A DNA stretch of 64,000 nt from Oscillospiraceae bacterium (GCA_018380115.1 JAGZUF010000006.1:1-64000); one strand, 5' to 3'; shown: positions 17,733 to 26,177, counted from the first letter of the stretch. Numbers and translations are program-made. Notes: generated from the sequence alone by a model not told the origin.

Positions 17733-18766
17733 AGCACCACGCCCTTTTCAGCGCCCTGCGCCACTTCACCCATAAAATAGGCGTCCTCGCCGTTTTCCTT
17801 CAGTACAGCCAGCGCTTCATCCGCATATTCGGCGGGCACAATGACGGCCATGCCCACGCCCATGTTGAAGGTGTTGTACATGTCGTGCTCGGAAATGCCG
17901 CCCGCTTTGCGGATAAGCTCGAAAACGGCGGGCGTGCGCAGCCTTGCCTTTTCGATGCGCGCCACACAGCCGTCGGCCAGCGCGCGGGGGATATTCTCAT
18001 AGAAGCCGCCGCCCGTGATATGGCTGACGGCGCACACCGGCACATTTTCCATCAGCGACAGAACGGGCTTCACATAAATGCGCGTGGGCACAAGCAGCGC
18101 CTCGCCAAGCGTCTTGCCAAGCTCAGGCTCATAGCGCCCCACGGCGGCGCTGTCGATGCCGAACACCCTGCGCACCAGCGAAAAGCCGTTTGAATGCACG
18201 CCGGAAGAGGGCAGCGCAATAACGGCGTCGCCCGGGCGCATTTTCGTGTTGTCGATGATACTCGATTTTTCCACAACACCTACGGAAAAACCCGCAAGGT
18301 CGTACTCATTTTCCGGGTAAAAGCCGGGCATCTCGGCCGTCTCGCCGCCCACCAGGGCCGCACCAGCCTGCACGCAGCCCTCGGCCACGCCAGCCACGAT
18401 GGCGGCTATTTTTTCCGGCACATTCTTTCCGCAGGCAATGTAATCCAGAAACACCAGCGGCTTTGCCCCGCAGGTGATGATGTCGTTCACGCACATGGCA
18501 ACGCAGTCGACGCCCACGGTGTCGTGCTTGTCCATCAGGAAGGCCAGTTTCAGCTTGGTGCCCACACCGTCCGTGCCGGACACCAGCACCGGGTGTGAAA
18601 GGCCTGTCATATCCAGCTCAAACAGCCCGCCGAAGCCCCCCAGGCCGCCGATGGCCCCGGGCGTCATGGTGCGTGCCACATGCTTTTTCATCAATTCTAC
18701 AGCAGCATAGCCTGCGGTGATGTCCACACCGGCCTCTTTATAGCTTTCTGAAAAACTCTTTTCCAT
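17726..18766 (-). CDS. purM: Phosphoribosylformylglycinamidine cyclo-ligase (AIR synthetase)
   Basis: Converts FGAM to AIR with ATP, step 5 of purine synthesis. It has 346 residues, normal for PurM, with the ATP-binding segment SGTDGVGTKLKLA, the GGETAEMPGFY motif and ITGGGFYENIPR near the C-terminus. It follows purF by 26 bp and overlaps purN. Confidence 0.98.
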   Translation of the reverse strand: MEKSFSESYKEAGVDITAGYAAVELMKKHVARTMTPGAIGGLGGFGGLFELDMTGLSHPVLVSGTDGVGTKLKLAFLMDKHDTVGVDCVAMCVNDIITCGAKPLVFLDYIACGKNVPEKIAAIVAGVAEGCVQAGAALVGGETAEMPGFYPENEYDLAGFSVGVVEKSSIIDNTKMRPGDAVIALPSSGVHSNGFSLVRRVFGIDSAAVGRYEPELGKTLGEALLVPTRIYVKPVLSLMENVPVCAVSHITGGGFYENIPRALADGCVARIEKARLRTPAVFELIRKAGGISEHDMYNTFNMGVGMAVIVPAEYADEALAVLKENGEDAYFMGEVAQGAEKGVVLC

Positions 18767-18792
18767 CTTTCTTTCCTTTCTGCCTGACGGCG

Positions 18793-20232
18793 TCAGTCGC
18801 CCGCGGCGCCTATTTTATGCTCAAACTTGGATTTCTGCGGCACCTGCGGCGGCGCAGAGGGATATTCGCCCGTAAAGCAGCCTGTGCAGAAATCACAGCG
18901 GCAATTTTCAGCTATCTGCTTTACGCCCTCCACGCTCAAAAAGCCCAGGCTGTCCACACCGATCATATCGGCAATCTCCTGCGTGGAATAATTGGCGGCA
19001 ATGAGGTTTTCCCTGCTGTCAATGTCTGTGCCGAAATAGCAGGGGTACAGGAACTTCGGCGCAGAGGACCGGAAGTGAACCTCCTTTGCCCCTGCCTCGC
19101 GCAGAAGCTGCACAATCTGCTTTGAGGTGGTGCCGCGCACGATGGAATCATCCACCAGCACCACGCGCTTGCCCGCCACAGTATCCGCAATGGGGTTCAG
19201 CTTGATGCGCACGGTGTTTTCCCTCAGCTTCTGCGAGGGCTGGATGAACGTGCGCCCGATGTATTTGTTCTTCAAAAAGCCGATGCCGTAGGGAATGCCG
19301 CTCTGCTGGGAATAGCCCAGCGCGGCGTCCAGCCCGGAATCCGGCACGCCTATCACCACATCTGCCTGCACCGGATGCTCCAGCGCCAGGAAGGCGCCCG
19401 CGCGGCGGCGCGCACGGTGCACGCTGGCGCCGTCGATGACGGAATCCGGCCTGGCAAAATAGACGAATTCAAATACGCACAGGCCCGTTTTGCCGCCGCA
19501 GTGCGTTTTGATGCTGTGCATGCCGTCCTTGTCGAACATCACAATCTCGCCCGGCTCTACATCGCGCACAAATTCGCCGCCTGCCGCCAGAATGGCGCAA
19601 CTTTCGCTTGCGATGACGTCGCTGCCGGCTATTTTTCCGATGCACAGCGGGCGGTAGCCATAGGGGTCGCGCGCGGCAATCAGCTTGCGCGGGCTCATCA
19701 CCACAAGGGAATATGCACCCTGTAATTTATCCATAGCGCGCTCCACTGCCTGTTCGATGCTGCTGCTGGCAAGGCGCTCTTTGGTGATGGTGTATGCAAT
19801 GACCTCTGTATCTGAGGTGGATTGGAAAATACCGCCGGCCAGCTCGAACTCTTCGCGCAGCTCGGCAGAATTTGTGAGGTTGCCGTTGTGTGCAATGGCC
19901 ATAGGCCCTTTTACATGACGGATAACGAACGGCTGTGCGTTGGCACGAAGCCGCGTGCCGGTGGTGGCATAGCGGCAGTGGCCGATGCACATCTGCCCGC
20001 GAGGCATGGCGTCCAGCACGTCTTTCGTGAACACCTCGTTTACAAGCCCCAGCTCTCGGCGCTTGTAAATGACGCCGCCGTCGTTCACGGCGATGCCGCA
20101 GCTCTCCTGCCCGCGGTGCTGCAGGGCATACAGTGCATAATAGGCCGTTGCTACCACATCGTGGCCGTCGCGGTCATACATGCCGAACACGCCGCACTCC
20201 TCATGCAGCTTTCCATCCAGATATTCCTTCAT
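18793..20232 (-). CDS. purF: Amidophosphoribosyltransferase
   Basis: Commits PRPP and glutamine to purine synthesis (step 1). The 479-residue product is the Bacillus-type enzyme: a short propeptide ends just before the catalytic Cys13 in HEECGVFGMYD, followed by the N-terminal glutaminase and a phosphoribosyltransferase domain with the PRPP loop VVLVDDSIVRGTT. C-terminal cysteines (CRCDFCTGC plus an earlier Cys in YPCYFG) fit the [4Fe-4S] cluster of oxygen-sensitive PurF. The start is the ATG after AAGGGAA; an upstream in-frame codon has no ribosome site. Confidence 0.97.
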   Translation of the reverse strand: MKEYLDGKLHEECGVFGMYDRDGHDVVATAYYALYALQHRGQESCGIAVNDGGVIYKRRELGLVNEVFTKDVLDAMPRGQMCIGHCRYATTGTRLRANAQPFVIRHVKGPMAIAHNGNLTNSAELREEFELAGGIFQSTSDTEVIAYTITKERLASSSIEQAVERAMDKLQGAYSLVVMSPRKLIAARDPYGYRPLCIGKIAGSDVIASESCAILAAGGEFVRDVEPGEIVMFDKDGMHSIKTHCGGKTGLCVFEFVYFARPDSVIDGASVHRARRRAGAFLALEHPVQADVVIGVPDSGLDAALGYSQQSGIPYGIGFLKNKYIGRTFIQPSQKLRENTVRIKLNPIADTVAGKRVVLVDDSIVRGTTSKQIVQLLREAGAKEVHFRSSAPKFLYPCYFGTDIDSRENLIAANYSTQEIADMIGVDSLGFLSVEGVKQIAENCRCDFCTGCFTGEYPSAPPQVPQKSKFEHKIGAAGD

Positions 20233-20325
20233 ATCAGTTCCCTTTCCGTTTTCTGTCATGTTTCCGCCCGGCGTGCGGGCCCTTCCGGCAGCGCGGGCCT
20301 CCGCTTCGCCGCGCCCGGCAGGCCG

Positions 20326-20823
20326 TCACAGGGCGGCAAGCTCTTCCTGCAGGGCTTTATCCTTTTGGGCAATGGCCCTGCCCATGGCTTCCCGTTCAGC
20401 CTTCAGCGCCAGGGCAAGCGCAGGCTCGCCCAGCGCCAGAATCTGCGCGGCCAGCACCGCTGCATTTTTTGCGCCGTTCAGCGCCACAGTGGCCACCGGG
20501 ATGCCTGTGGGCATCTGCACCGTGGCAAGCAGGGCGTCCAGCCCGTCCGCCGCGCCGCCCTTCACCGGGACGCCTATTACCGGTAATGTGGTGTTGGCGG
20601 CAAGGGCGCCCGCCAGATGCGCCGCCATACCCGCCGCGGCAATCAGCACTCCAAAGCCGTTTTCCTGCGCCGTGCGCGCGAAATGCGCCGCCTCGGCCGG
20701 GGTGCGGTGCGCGCTGAGCACATGCGCCTCGAAGGGGATGCCGTAACCCTTCAGCACCTGAGCCGCGCCTTTTACAACGGGCCAGTCGGAATCGGAGCCC
20801 ATGATGATGGCAACCTTTTTCAT
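20326..20823 (-). CDS. purE: N5-carboxyaminoimidazole ribonucleotide mutase
   Basis: Moves the carboxyl group of N5-CAIR to give CAIR, step 6. It has 165 residues with the PurE class I signature MGSDSDWPVV and the SAHRTPAEA loop. No purK is present in the window, so either PurK is encoded elsewhere or AIR is carboxylated directly. It is the first enzyme gene of the purine operon, reached through the leader terminator at 20874-20908. The start is the ATG after AAGGAAG; the frame extends 20 codons further through the terminator. Confidence 0.96.
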   Translation of the reverse strand: MKKVAIIMGSDSDWPVVKGAAQVLKGYGIPFEAHVLSAHRTPAEAAHFARTAQENGFGVLIAAAGMAAHLAGALAANTTLPVIGVPVKGGAADGLDALLATVQMPTGIPVATVALNGAKNAAVLAAQILALGEPALALALKAEREAMGRAIAQKDKALQEELAAL

Positions 20824-20873
20824 TGTAACGCTTCCTTTCCATGCCGCCCGGCGGCCATGCGCGCGGGGAAATG

Positions 20874-20908
20874 AAAAAGCCACGGTGCGGGTACACCATG
20901 GCCTTTTT
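20874..20908 (-). terminator. Intrinsic terminator between the leader ORF and purE
   Basis: On the minus strand, AGGCCATGGTG pairs with CACCGTGGCTT across a 6-nt loop, followed by TTTTTC. Extended A/T pairing makes it close to symmetric. It lies 3 nt after the stop of a 32-codon ORF and about 50 nt before purE, where an attenuator would be expected. No other gene ends here. Confidence 0.8.
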
Positions 20909-20910
20909 GT

Positions 20911-21009
20911 TTACACTTCGCCCGTACGCTGGATGCCCGCGCGCGTGCAGCGCCGCCGCACGCACTTCGGCCTGCAATGCCCCTGCGCCCAAAAACGAAC
21001 GTTCTGCAT
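20911..21009 (-). CDS. Small ORF (32 aa) in the purE leader, candidate leader peptide
   Basis: The ORF starts with ATG 8 nt after GGGAGG, runs 32 codons and stops just before the terminator. The peptide is basic, with eight arginines and three cysteines (GHCRPKCVRRRCTRAG in its middle). Codons include a CGG CGG CGC run and an AGG, unlike highly expressed genes here. It is the only ORF between the promoter at 21045-21073 and purE. Whether it is a regulatory leader or a small functional protein is unknown; I recognise no family. Confidence 0.45.
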   Translation of the reverse strand: MQNVRFWAQGHCRPKCVRRRCTRAGIQRTGEV

Positions 21010-21044
21010 CGCGCAAACCTCCCGCCGGTTCGTACTTCTCTTTT

Positions 21045-21073
21045 ATACTAGCCTTTTTTTCGTGTGAAATCAA
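21045..21073 (-). promoter_or_regulatory. Promoter of the purine operon
   Basis: TTGATT (21068-21073) and TAGTAT (21045-21050) are separated by 17 bp on the minus strand. It would give a 5' leader of roughly 30 nt before the small ORF. Confidence 0.55.
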
Positions 21074-21149
21074 TGCCTTTTGCGCCTACGCCTCATTTTC
21101 GGGAAACGGCACAAGAAACCGCCCCCGCCCGCTGGCTTTTTCGGTGTTT

Positions 21150-21659
21150 TTATAAGGCGTGCCCGGCGGCCGTGCCCTGGGTGATGGCCGCGAACGACGC
21201 CCCGCACAGCCCTGCCAGCGCCGCGGGCGCCGCCTGCACCTGCAGGCCGGGCCGCCCCGCGCTGACGCAGATAGAGCCCAGCGCCTGCGCCGAGGCGTCG
21301 AACACCGTGGGGTATGCCTTTTTCATGCCCAGCGGGCTGCATCCGCCCCGAATGTACCCGGTAGCCTTCTGGATACCGGCCACAGGCAAAAGCTCCACCC
21401 GTTTTTCCCCCACCGCCGCGGCGGCCTTTTTCATGTCCAGCTGGGCGGCCACAGGCACCACAAACACATAATGCCCGCCAGCACCGCGCGCCACCAGCGT
21501 TTTGAACACCGCCTCCGGCGGGATGCCCGCTTTGCGCGCCACCTCCAGACCCAGCCCGCCGCGGGGCGCGCTTTCCATATCCACATGGTATTCATGCAGC
21601 TCATACGGCACGCCTGCCTTGTCCAGCAGGCGCACCGCGTTTGTTTTTCCCTGCGCCAT
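21150..21659 (-). CDS. ybaK: YbaK/EbsC-family aminoacyl-tRNA deacylase
   Basis: Cytoplasmic editing enzyme, most likely hydrolysing mischarged Cys-tRNA-Pro. The 169 residues cover a complete YbaK domain, including VFKTLVARG with the conserved lysine and GYIRGGCSPLGMKK, the typical GG-SPLG region. It is transcribed from its own promoter (21721-21749), divergent from folT. Exact tRNA specificity is inferred from the family. Confidence 0.93.
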   Translation of the reverse strand: MAQGKTNAVRLLDKAGVPYELHEYHVDMESAPRGGLGLEVARKAGIPPEAVFKTLVARGAGGHYVFVVPVAAQLDMKKAAAAVGEKRVELLPVAGIQKATGYIRGGCSPLGMKKAYPTVFDASAQALGSICVSAGRPGLQVQAAPAALAGLCGASFAAITQGTAAGHAL

Positions 21660-21720
21660 CCCCGGGCCCCCCTTGCATTATTCCGGCTGTGCGCCGCCCG
21701 GCGGCACACACCTTGCAGAA

Positions 21721-21749
21721 AGTATAGCAGAAAAAGTTTTTTCTCTCAA
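21721..21749 (-). promoter_or_regulatory. Promoter of ybaK
   Basis: TTGAGA (21744-21749) and TATACT (21721-21726) on the minus strand, spacer 17 bp. It is back to back with the folT promoter. Confidence 0.65.
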
Positions 21750-21754
21750 GGCTC

Positions 21755-21783
21755 TTGCGCAAAGCCCAAAAGGCGGGTATCAT
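21755..21783 (+). promoter_or_regulatory. Promoter of the THF riboswitch-folT transcript
   Basis: TTGCGC (21755-21760) and TATCAT (21778-21783) with a 17-bp spacer. Transcription would begin a few bases before the riboswitch core. Confidence 0.6.
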
Positions 21784-21790
21784 ATCACTG

Positions 21791-21893
21791 TACGCAGAGT
21801 AGAGGCCTGCGCGTAAAGTGCCGCCCTGACGGGGAGTTGCAGGGCGGACGAAAAGCATCCGCTTGCGGTGCAGGCTTCGCATACCGCTGCTGC
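21791..21893 (+). promoter_or_regulatory. Tetrahydrofolate riboswitch aptamer
   Basis: The sequence follows the THF riboswitch consensus: GAGTAG at 21797-21802, GCGTAAAGTG at 21811-21820, a variable hairpin (CCGCCCTGAC with its partner), then ACGAAAAGC, GCGGTGCAGGC and a closing GCATACCGC. The downstream gene is the folate transporter folT, the standard target. Ligand binding would alter access to the ribosome site through the hairpin at 21964-21999. Confidence 0.88.
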
Positions 21894-21963
21894 ATGAACA
21901 AGAACGCGCGGCGCCGGCCGCACCGGGCAAGGCGCTGCCGTGCCCGGCGCACCCGCCCTTCCG

Positions 21964-21999
21964 CCTTCTTTTTGTGCGGCAACACGCGCAAAAAGGAGG
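21964..21999 (+). promoter_or_regulatory. Shine-Dalgarno-sequestering hairpin of folT
   Basis: Bases 21964-21978 pair with 21985-21999 along 15 continuous positions (including two G-U pairs) around a 6-nt loop. The 3' arm is AAAAAGGAGG, the folT Shine-Dalgarno sequence. This is a clear translational OFF structure, presumably the expression platform of the THF riboswitch. Confidence 0.75.
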
Positions 22000-22007
22000 T
22001 TTTTTGT

Positions 22008-22568
22008 ATGCAGAAATTTGTTCAGCCGTTCTTCGCCCGCATGCGGGCCTCAGCCCGCGAGGTGCGGCGCATCTCCAGCATGACGGGCGCCGCCATGCTG
22101 GCGGCGCTGGCCGTGGTGCTGGACAGGTTCACCTGGCAGGTGGGCCCCATGCTGGAGATTGGCGTTTCTTTTCTTGCGGTGGGCGTCTCCGGCTTTTTAT
22201 ACGGGCCATGGCTGGCCGGGCTGGCCGGCGTCGTCATTGACATCCTCGGGTATTTTCTGCGGCCAAACGGAGACTTTTTCTTCGGCTTTGTACTGAATGA
22301 GTTTCTTCTGGGCTTTATTTACGGCTGCTGGCTCTACCGCCGCCGGGTGACGCTGGCGCGCACATTCGGCGCCTGCCTGACGGCAGTGCTGGTGCTGAAT
22401 TTGTGCCTGACGCCGCTTTGGCTGCACATCATGTACGGCAACGCCTTCGTTCTTTCCGCCGGCCGGCTTTTGAAAAACATCGTCAAGCTGCCGGTGGACA
22501 CCGGGCTGCTGTATGCGCTGCTGCGTTTGGCGGAAACGCGCCTTGTGCCGCAGCTCCGCCGCCGGTGA
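22008..22568 (+). CDS. folT: Folate ECF transporter S component
   Basis: Membrane substrate-capture subunit of an energy-coupling-factor transporter for folate. The 186-residue product has about six hydrophobic helices and an FolT-like sequence, including SSMTGAAMLAALAVVLDRFT and FLYGPWLAGLAGVVIDILGY. The shared EcfA/A'/T module is not in the window. The start is the ATG 8 nt after AAGGAGG; the open frame extends far upstream through the riboswitch and is not coding there. The THF riboswitch supports the folate assignment. Confidence 0.93.
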   Translation: MQKFVQPFFARMRASAREVRRISSMTGAAMLAALAVVLDRFTWQVGPMLEIGVSFLAVGVSGFLYGPWLAGLAGVVIDILGYFLRPNGDFFFGFVLNEFLLGFIYGCWLYRRRVTLARTFGACLTAVLVLNLCLTPLWLHIMYGNAFVLSAGRLLKNIVKLPVDTGLLYALLRLAETRLVPQLRRR

Positions 22569-22590
22569 CAAAGGGCGGCAGCACATATGC

Positions 22591-22626
22591 AGCGCCCTGC
22601 GGCTGCCTCCGCGGGGCGCTTTCTTA
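22591..22626 (+). terminator. Intrinsic terminator after folT
   Basis: AGCGCCC-T-GCGG pairs with CCGC-G-GGGCGCT and is followed by TTCTTAACTT, 22 bp after the folT stop. Confidence 0.6.
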
Positions 22627-22844
22627 ACTTCGCAGCGCTAATTACCCTGTGAAGGGTATATGCGCGCGGCATGGAAGAGACAGGCCCCGCCGGGCACATG
22701 GGCACGGGAAAACGCCGTTTTCCTGCGCCGGCGTGCCTTTTCCCCCGCCTTTTCCCTCTTTTTTCCCTGTGCCTGCCGTTTTGCCGCGCCTTTTACACCG
22801 CACGGCGGCAGGCAGCATACCATGGGGCAAAGGAGGCATGCAGC

Positions 22845-23645
22845 ATGCTTACAAACGATTCTTTTGAAACCTTATCTGTCAGCCCGGCCTACCCCGGGCA
22901 CCTTCTCACCACGGGCTCGAACAGCAGCGAGGTGGCGCGCATCCAGACGTACCTGAACGCCCTGCGCGTGGATAACCCGAACATCTCTGCCCTGACGGTA
23001 GACGGCAAGTTCGGCCAGAACACCAAAATTGCCGTTCAGGTATTCCAGTATACACACAGCCTGGCGTCAGACGGTATCGTAGGCGGCGCCACATGGAACG
23101 CCATTATCAGCGCCTACAACGCCCGGTTTTCCGGCAGTGCCGACACTTACCCCGGCATCACACTGCGCCCGGGCGCGCGCAGCCAGGACGTGGGCCATAT
23201 GCAAACGCGCCTGAACGAGCTTTCCAAGCTGTACACGGCCATCAGCAGCCAGACGGCGGATTCCGCCTACGGCCAGAACATGTCTGCCGCGGCACGCCTG
23301 TTCCAGCGCCAGTTCGGCCTGGCCGCCGACGGCCTTGTGGGAAAAGACACCTGGGCGAAGGTGGTGGAAGTGCACAGCGCCGCGCAGCAGGGCGCTCCCA
23401 CACGCGTTTCGCCTGCCTATGCGGGCACAGCCCTGCGCACAGGCTCTTCCGGCGATGATGTGCGCATTGCACAGAGCTATCTGAACAAAGCCCTCGGCGC
23501 CGGGCTCAATGTGGACGGCAGGTTCGGCGCCAGCACAAGGCAGGCCGCCGAAGCCTTTCAGGCCAGAGAGAGCCTCTCCATCGACGGCGTCATCGGCCGT
23601 GCCACCTGGGACAAACTGGTGCTGGCGTTCAACGCTGCGCTTTAA
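22845..23645 (+). CDS. Protein with three peptidoglycan-binding (PG_binding_1) repeats
   Basis: The 266-residue product consists almost entirely of three PG_binding_1 modules, at about residues 18-95, 105-180 and 190-262. Each ends with a GIVG/GLVG/GVIG-x-x-TW motif. It has no signal peptide, membrane helix or catalytic domain, which is unusual for a wall-binding protein. The start is the ATG 8 nt after AAAGGAGG; longer forms would read through upstream non-coding DNA. It might coat spore cortex or bind wall after lysis, but this is guesswork. Confidence 0.85.
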   Translation: MLTNDSFETLSVSPAYPGHLLTTGSNSSEVARIQTYLNALRVDNPNISALTVDGKFGQNTKIAVQVFQYTHSLASDGIVGGATWNAIISAYNARFSGSADTYPGITLRPGARSQDVGHMQTRLNELSKLYTAISSQTADSAYGQNMSAAARLFQRQFGLAADGLVGKDTWAKVVEVHSAAQQGAPTRVSPAYAGTALRTGSSGDDVRIAQSYLNKALGAGLNVDGRFGASTRQAAEAFQARESLSIDGVIGRATWDKLVLAFNAAL

Positions 23646-23657
23646 CCCTTCCTGCGC

Positions 23658-23692
23658 AAAAAGCCGCCTGTGCAGCGCACAGGCGGCTTTTC
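23658..23692 (+). terminator. Terminator after the PG-binding gene
   Basis: AAGCCGCCTGTGC (23661-23673) pairs perfectly with GCACAGGCGGCTT (23677-23689) around AGC, with flanking A and T runs. It may also serve the convergent ppk2 gene. Confidence 0.85.
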
Positions 23693-23707
23693 CGCATGGC
23701 CTGGGCC

Positions 23708-24580
23708 TCACTCGGCCAACAGGGCGGCCTTACAGGCGGCAAGGTTTTCTTTGTCTTGCTGCGGCAGCTCCGGGTATTCGGGTGCACACGCCTCCAGCGT
23801 CTGCAGCACCACCTCGCTTACCAGGTAACGCGTGTACCATTTGCGGTCTGCCGGAAGAACGAACCACGGGCTGTGCGGCGTGGCGGTGGCGTTGATGGCC
23901 TTCTCGTACAGCTTTTGATATTCGTCCCAGTGCTCGCGCTCTTTCAGGTCACTGGAAGAAAACTTCCAATTCTTTTCCTCATCGTCGATGCGCTCCAGAA
24001 ATCGCTTTTTCTGCTCTTCCTTCGAGACATTTAGAAACATTTTCACCACGCGGTAACCATTTTCGTACAGGTATTCTTCAAAATTGCGTATCTGTTCATA
24101 CCGTTTTTCAAAGAAGTGCCCGTCGTGCAGGCACCGCTTTGCAAGGCGGTATGTGTTTTGCAGCCCGTGCACCTGCACCACCAGTACATCCTCGTAATGC
24201 GAACGGTTGAAAATGGCTATCTTGCCGCGCGGCGGCAGCGCGCGCACAGCGCGCCACAAGTAGTCGTGCGCCAGCTCCTCCTGCGAGGGCTGCTTGAAGC
24301 TCACCACATCCACACCCTGCGGGTTCAGGCTGGCCATGGCATGCTTGATGGTGCTGTCCTTTCCTGCGGCATCCATAGCCTGCAGCACAAACACCACACC
24401 CTCGCGGCCGTCTGCATACAGCTTTTCCTGCCAGCGGGCTATTTTGGCAAGGTTCTCCTGCGTTTTGGCCAGCACCGCCGGTTTATCCGCCTTGCGCACG
24501 CCGTCGGCCCTGCCATCAGTCGGCATCTCCTTCAGCCGCAGCGGCCTCTTTCCTGTAAATTCATACTGTGAAACGGCCAT
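23708..24580 (-). CDS. ppk2: Polyphosphate kinase 2 family protein
   Basis: Cytoplasmic P-loop enzyme that transfers phosphate between polyphosphate and nucleotides. The 290-residue product has Walker A LQAMDAAGKDST at about residues 67-78 and the family motif IAIFNRSHYEDVLVVQVHG. It is one-domain, close to the NMP/NDP-phosphorylating PPK2 group, but direction and nucleotide preference cannot be read from sequence. The ATG after the purine-rich AAAGGGGGCGG is used; the frame extends 69 codons further without a ribosome site. Confidence 0.92.
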   Translation of the reverse strand: MAVSQYEFTGKRPLRLKEMPTDGRADGVRKADKPAVLAKTQENLAKIARWQEKLYADGREGVVFVLQAMDAAGKDSTIKHAMASLNPQGVDVVSFKQPSQEELAHDYLWRAVRALPPRGKIAIFNRSHYEDVLVVQVHGLQNTYRLAKRCLHDGHFFEKRYEQIRNFEEYLYENGYRVVKMFLNVSKEEQKKRFLERIDDEEKNWKFSSSDLKEREHWDEYQKLYEKAINATATPHSPWFVLPADRKWYTRYLVSEVVLQTLEACAPEYPELPQQDKENLAACKAALLAE

Positions 24581-24783
24581 GCCGCCGCCCCCTTTCTGTC
24601 TTTCTATCAGTATAGCACACAGGCGGGCAAAAAACACCGGCGGCCTTGTTTGAAAAACGCATGCCTTACATACCGTGAAGAACAGCAGGGCGCTGCCAGT
24701 GCACAGGAACGGCTTGTGCTGTGAGCGAAAAAGCCGGCAGACCGCTTTACCAGCACACCGAACGCCGCACAGCCCCATTTTAT

Positions 24784-24819
24784 ACAAAACACCCCCGGGG
24801 CCCGCCGGGGGTGTTTTGT
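24784..24819 (-). terminator. Terminator after the 2-hydroxyacyl-CoA dehydratase-like operon
   Basis: A perfect 15-bp stem (24784-24798 with 24805-24819), of the type ACACCCCCGG/CCGGGGGTGT flanked by A and T runs, ends 26 bp from the stop at 24846. Confidence 0.85.
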
Positions 24820-24845
24820 CTCTGTGCCGCTCATGAGGCCCACAT

Positions 24846-26177
24846 TCACAGCGCGGGCTCCAGCTTCGCCTCCACCGTACCCTCTGCGCCGTACAGCGGC
24901 TGGGGCCGGGCAGGCGCAGGGGCCTGCAGGCGCTCTTTGGCCACGCTGAGCATCAGGCGGATGCGGTTCTCCTGATTCACGCGCGTGGCGCTGGGGTCAT
25001 AGTCGATGGGCGTGATGTTGGCCGAGGGGTACAGGGTGCGTATTTTATTGATCATGCCTTTGCCGCTGATGTGGTTCGGCAGGCAGCCGAAGGGCTGCGC
25101 GCACACAATGTTTTCAAAACCGGCGTGCACCAGCTCTACCATTTCGGCGGTCAAAAGCCAGCCCTCGCCCATCTTTACACCATAGCTGATAATGCCCTGG
25201 GCCATTTTTTTCATTTTTTCAAAGGGCATGGGGGCGTGGAATTGCGGATACCTTGCAATGGCCGCCAGCATCATCTCCTCGCGCGTGTCCAGGAAATCCT
25301 GTATCACGCCTGCCGCGCGGGCCAGCCATGTGTCACCGCCGTAAAGCCTTGCGGTCTCGCGCATATTTTCCACGCAGTACTGCACAAAGCCCATCAGGCC
25401 GGGCACATTCACCTCACATCCCTCGCCGGCCAGAAACGCCTCCAGCCCATTGTTGCCAAGGGCTGCATATTTCACATAAATCTCGCCCACAACGCCCACC
25501 TTCACACGCGGGCACCAGTGCACGGGCACAGCGGCAAAATCTGCCGCAATAGCCGCAAAGTTGCGGCGCATATCCCGCTTTGTGACACCGCGCCTGTCGT
25601 CATACTGGGCAGCCAGCACGCGCAGCCAGCGCGCCACCACGGCATCGGCCGCGCCGGGCGTTTGCTCGTAGGGGCGCACCTGGTTCGCAAGGCACATCAG
25701 CTCGTCGCCGTAGAACACGGCGGACACCACCTTGCGCAGCAGCGGCACAGTAAGGGAAAAGCCGCTGTCCTTTTCAAGGCCGGAAAAGTTCAGGCTGGCC
25801 ACGGGCACATTGCCGAAGCCCGCTTTCATAAGCGCCTTGCGCAAAAGGTGGATATAATTCGAGGCGCGGCAGCCGCCGCCCGTCTGTGTGATGAGCAGGG
25901 CCGTGTGCTGCAAATCGTATTTGCCGCTTTTCAGCGCGCAGATAAACTGCCCAATCACCAAAAGCGCCGGATAACAGGTGTCGTTGTGCACATATTTCAA
26001 ACCCTCCTGCGCAATTTCAGGGCCGGTGGTGGTGAGCACCTCGGCCTGGTAGCCTTCGTCCACAAGGGCCTCGCGCAGCAGTGTCCAGTGAATAGGCAGC
26101 ATGTTGGGAATGAGTATTTTGTGGGTGCGCTTCATCTCTTTTGTAAATTTCGGGTATGCCGGAAGCTGTTGTTCCAT
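24846..26177 (-). CDS. 2-hydroxyacyl-CoA dehydratase-like protein
   Basis: A 443-residue protein with the fold signature of the dehydratase (HgdB/FldB-like) subunits. A Cys-containing YVHNDTCYPALLVIGQF and an ITQTGGGCRASNY segment are of the kind that hold an Fe-S cluster. The upstream gene encodes its activase. In related clostridia the two parts are often one protein of about 1,400 residues; here the join is split by a stop, 31 bp and a new ribosome site (AAGGAGG before the ATG at 26177). Substrate is unknown, and the family includes members with no demonstrated substrate. Confidence 0.85.
   Translation of the reverse strand: MEQQLPAYPKFTKEMKRTHKILIPNMLPIHWTLLREALVDEGYQAEVLTTTGPEIAQEGLKYVHNDTCYPALLVIGQFICALKSGKYDLQHTALLITQTGGGCRASNYIHLLRKALMKAGFGNVPVASLNFSGLEKDSGFSLTVPLLRKVVSAVFYGDELMCLANQVRPYEQTPGAADAVVARWLRVLAAQYDDRRGVTKRDMRRNFAAIAADFAAVPVHWCPRVKVGVVGEIYVKYAALGNNGLEAFLAGEGCEVNVPGLMGFVQYCVENMRETARLYGGDTWLARAAGVIQDFLDTREEMMLAAIARYPQFHAPMPFEKMKKMAQGIISYGVKMGEGWLLTAEMVELVHAGFENIVCAQPFGCLPNHISGKGMINKIRTLYPSANITPIDYDPSATRVNQENRIRLMLSVAKERLQAPAPARPQPLYGAEGTVEAKLEPAL

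Noticed and set aside
21159..22007. Upstream extension of the folT reading frame by more than 280 codons
   Set aside because: It runs through ybaK antisense and the riboswitch; the ribosome site and FolT family start are at 22008.
22625..22660. Inverted repeat ACCCT-GTGA-AGGGT before the PG-binding gene as an operator or promoter
   Set aside because: The half-sites are only 5 bp and no convincing -35/-10 pair surrounds it; too weak to report as a feature.
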